Assembly (NCBI GenBank): GCA_017645985.1
Contig: JAGCNK010000101.1
Span: 1-6,704 of the forward strand
Reading direction: 5' to 3'
Source: Bacteroidales bacterium
Lineage (GTDB): Bacteria > Bacteroidota > Bacteroidia > Bacteroidales > UBA3824
DNA: 6,704 bases
Shown: positions 6,516-6,704 of the stretch, piece by piece
How the letters are laid out: the number at the start of each line of letters is the position of its first letter
Numbering within the stretch: the first letter of the stretch is position 1
Program-made: the position numbers and the translations under genes
The notes under the pieces: generated by a model
The model's input: the letters and a program-made list of their open reading frames with translations, nothing else
The model's database searches: none
What the model was told of the DNA's origin: nothing

Positions 6516-6704
6516 TTACAGCAATATATCTAAAATATTGAAAATGGCGAATATAATGCTTGCCACGCCGTTGAATGTGCCAAATGCCACATTCACCTTC
6601 GACAGGTCGTCGGCTTTGACAATAGTGTGCTGACGTACAAGCAGAAGAATAAAAACACTTGCCCCAATTGCGAAAAACACTCCGGCATTTTGATAATAGC
6701 CCAA
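6516..6704 (-). CDS. UbiA-family prenyltransferase, C-terminal fragment (N-terminus off the right edge)
   Basis: The last 62 codons and the TAA stop of a membrane protein are present; the TTG at the window edge is taken as an internal leucine codon. Two hydrophobic segments are visible (AGVFFAIGASVFILLLV and VASIIFAIFNILDILL). They flank a polar loop, RQHTIVKADDLSKVNVAF, followed by GTFNG. This pattern (a hydrophobic helix, HxxV, a polar DDLS/DLSR-like stretch, AF, then an Asn before the last helix) is typical of the C-terminus of UbiA-type aromatic prenyltransferases. These include 4-hydroxybenzoate polyprenyltransferase and the MqnP-like enzymes of quinone synthesis. The catalytic Asp-rich motifs lie outside the window, so the exact substrate cannot be named. 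A MenA-type enzyme is less likely but not excluded. Confidence 0.75.
   Translation of the reverse strand: MGYYQNAGVFFAIGASVFILLLVRQHTIVKADDLSKVNVAFGTFNGVASIIFAIFNILDILL

Noticed and set aside
6508..6521. TGTAAA/TTTACA palindrome at the stop of the UbiA-type gene
   Set aside because: The stem is short and A-T rich with a two-base loop, and the T-run on the minus strand is well separated from it, so it is not a convincing terminator.

Overview
The window looks like ordinary chromosomal sequence from a member of the Bacteroidota (Bacteroidales or a relative). Three things point there. Four promoters match the Bacteroidetes primary-sigma form TTTG-N19-TAnnTTTGC. The visible protein starts have A-rich leaders without Shine-Dalgarno motifs. 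The larger coding regions are secreted proteins of the type exported by the type IX secretion system (T9SS), one of them with a recognisable C-terminal sorting domain.

Layout from left to right. (1) Positions 1-1641, minus strand: the first 547 codons of a large secreted protein with a signal peptide, a beta-propeller-like region, a PKD domain and the start of another Ig-like domain. It runs off the left edge. (2) An AT-rich gap holds the promoter of tRNA-Ser(GCU) at 1868-1958, plus strand. (3) A promoter at 1997-2027 drives a 985-residue multidomain CotH-family protein at 2040-4997. It carries a signal peptide, lamin-tail domain, chitobiase-like domain, CotH domain, beta repeat, second lamin-tail domain and T9SS type A sorting domain. 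A strong hairpin terminator at 5025-5060 ends it. (4) tRNA-Lys(CUU), minus strand, 5062-5134, with its own promoter. (5) A glycerate kinase gene, plus strand, 5271-6359. (6) tRNA-Thr(CGU), minus strand, 6359-6432, which shares one base pair with the kinase stop codon. (7) The C-terminal 62 codons of a UbiA-type membrane prenyltransferase on the minus strand, running off the right edge.

The protein genes do not form an operon or an obvious pathway. Orientation changes repeatedly, and each tRNA has its own promoter and sits between protein genes. The two large exported proteins probably share only the T9SS export route. Glycerate kinase feeds glycerate into lower glycolysis, and the UbiA-type enzyme would serve quinone synthesis.

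I see no mobile element, CRISPR array, phage gene or defence island, and nothing I would call a new biological system. The points most worth a second look are: an apparent loss of a key acidic residue in the CotH domain (GTE where the family usually has DxD); two inverted repeats at promoters; the strikingly uniform promoter spacing; and the AT-rich centre of the first gene.
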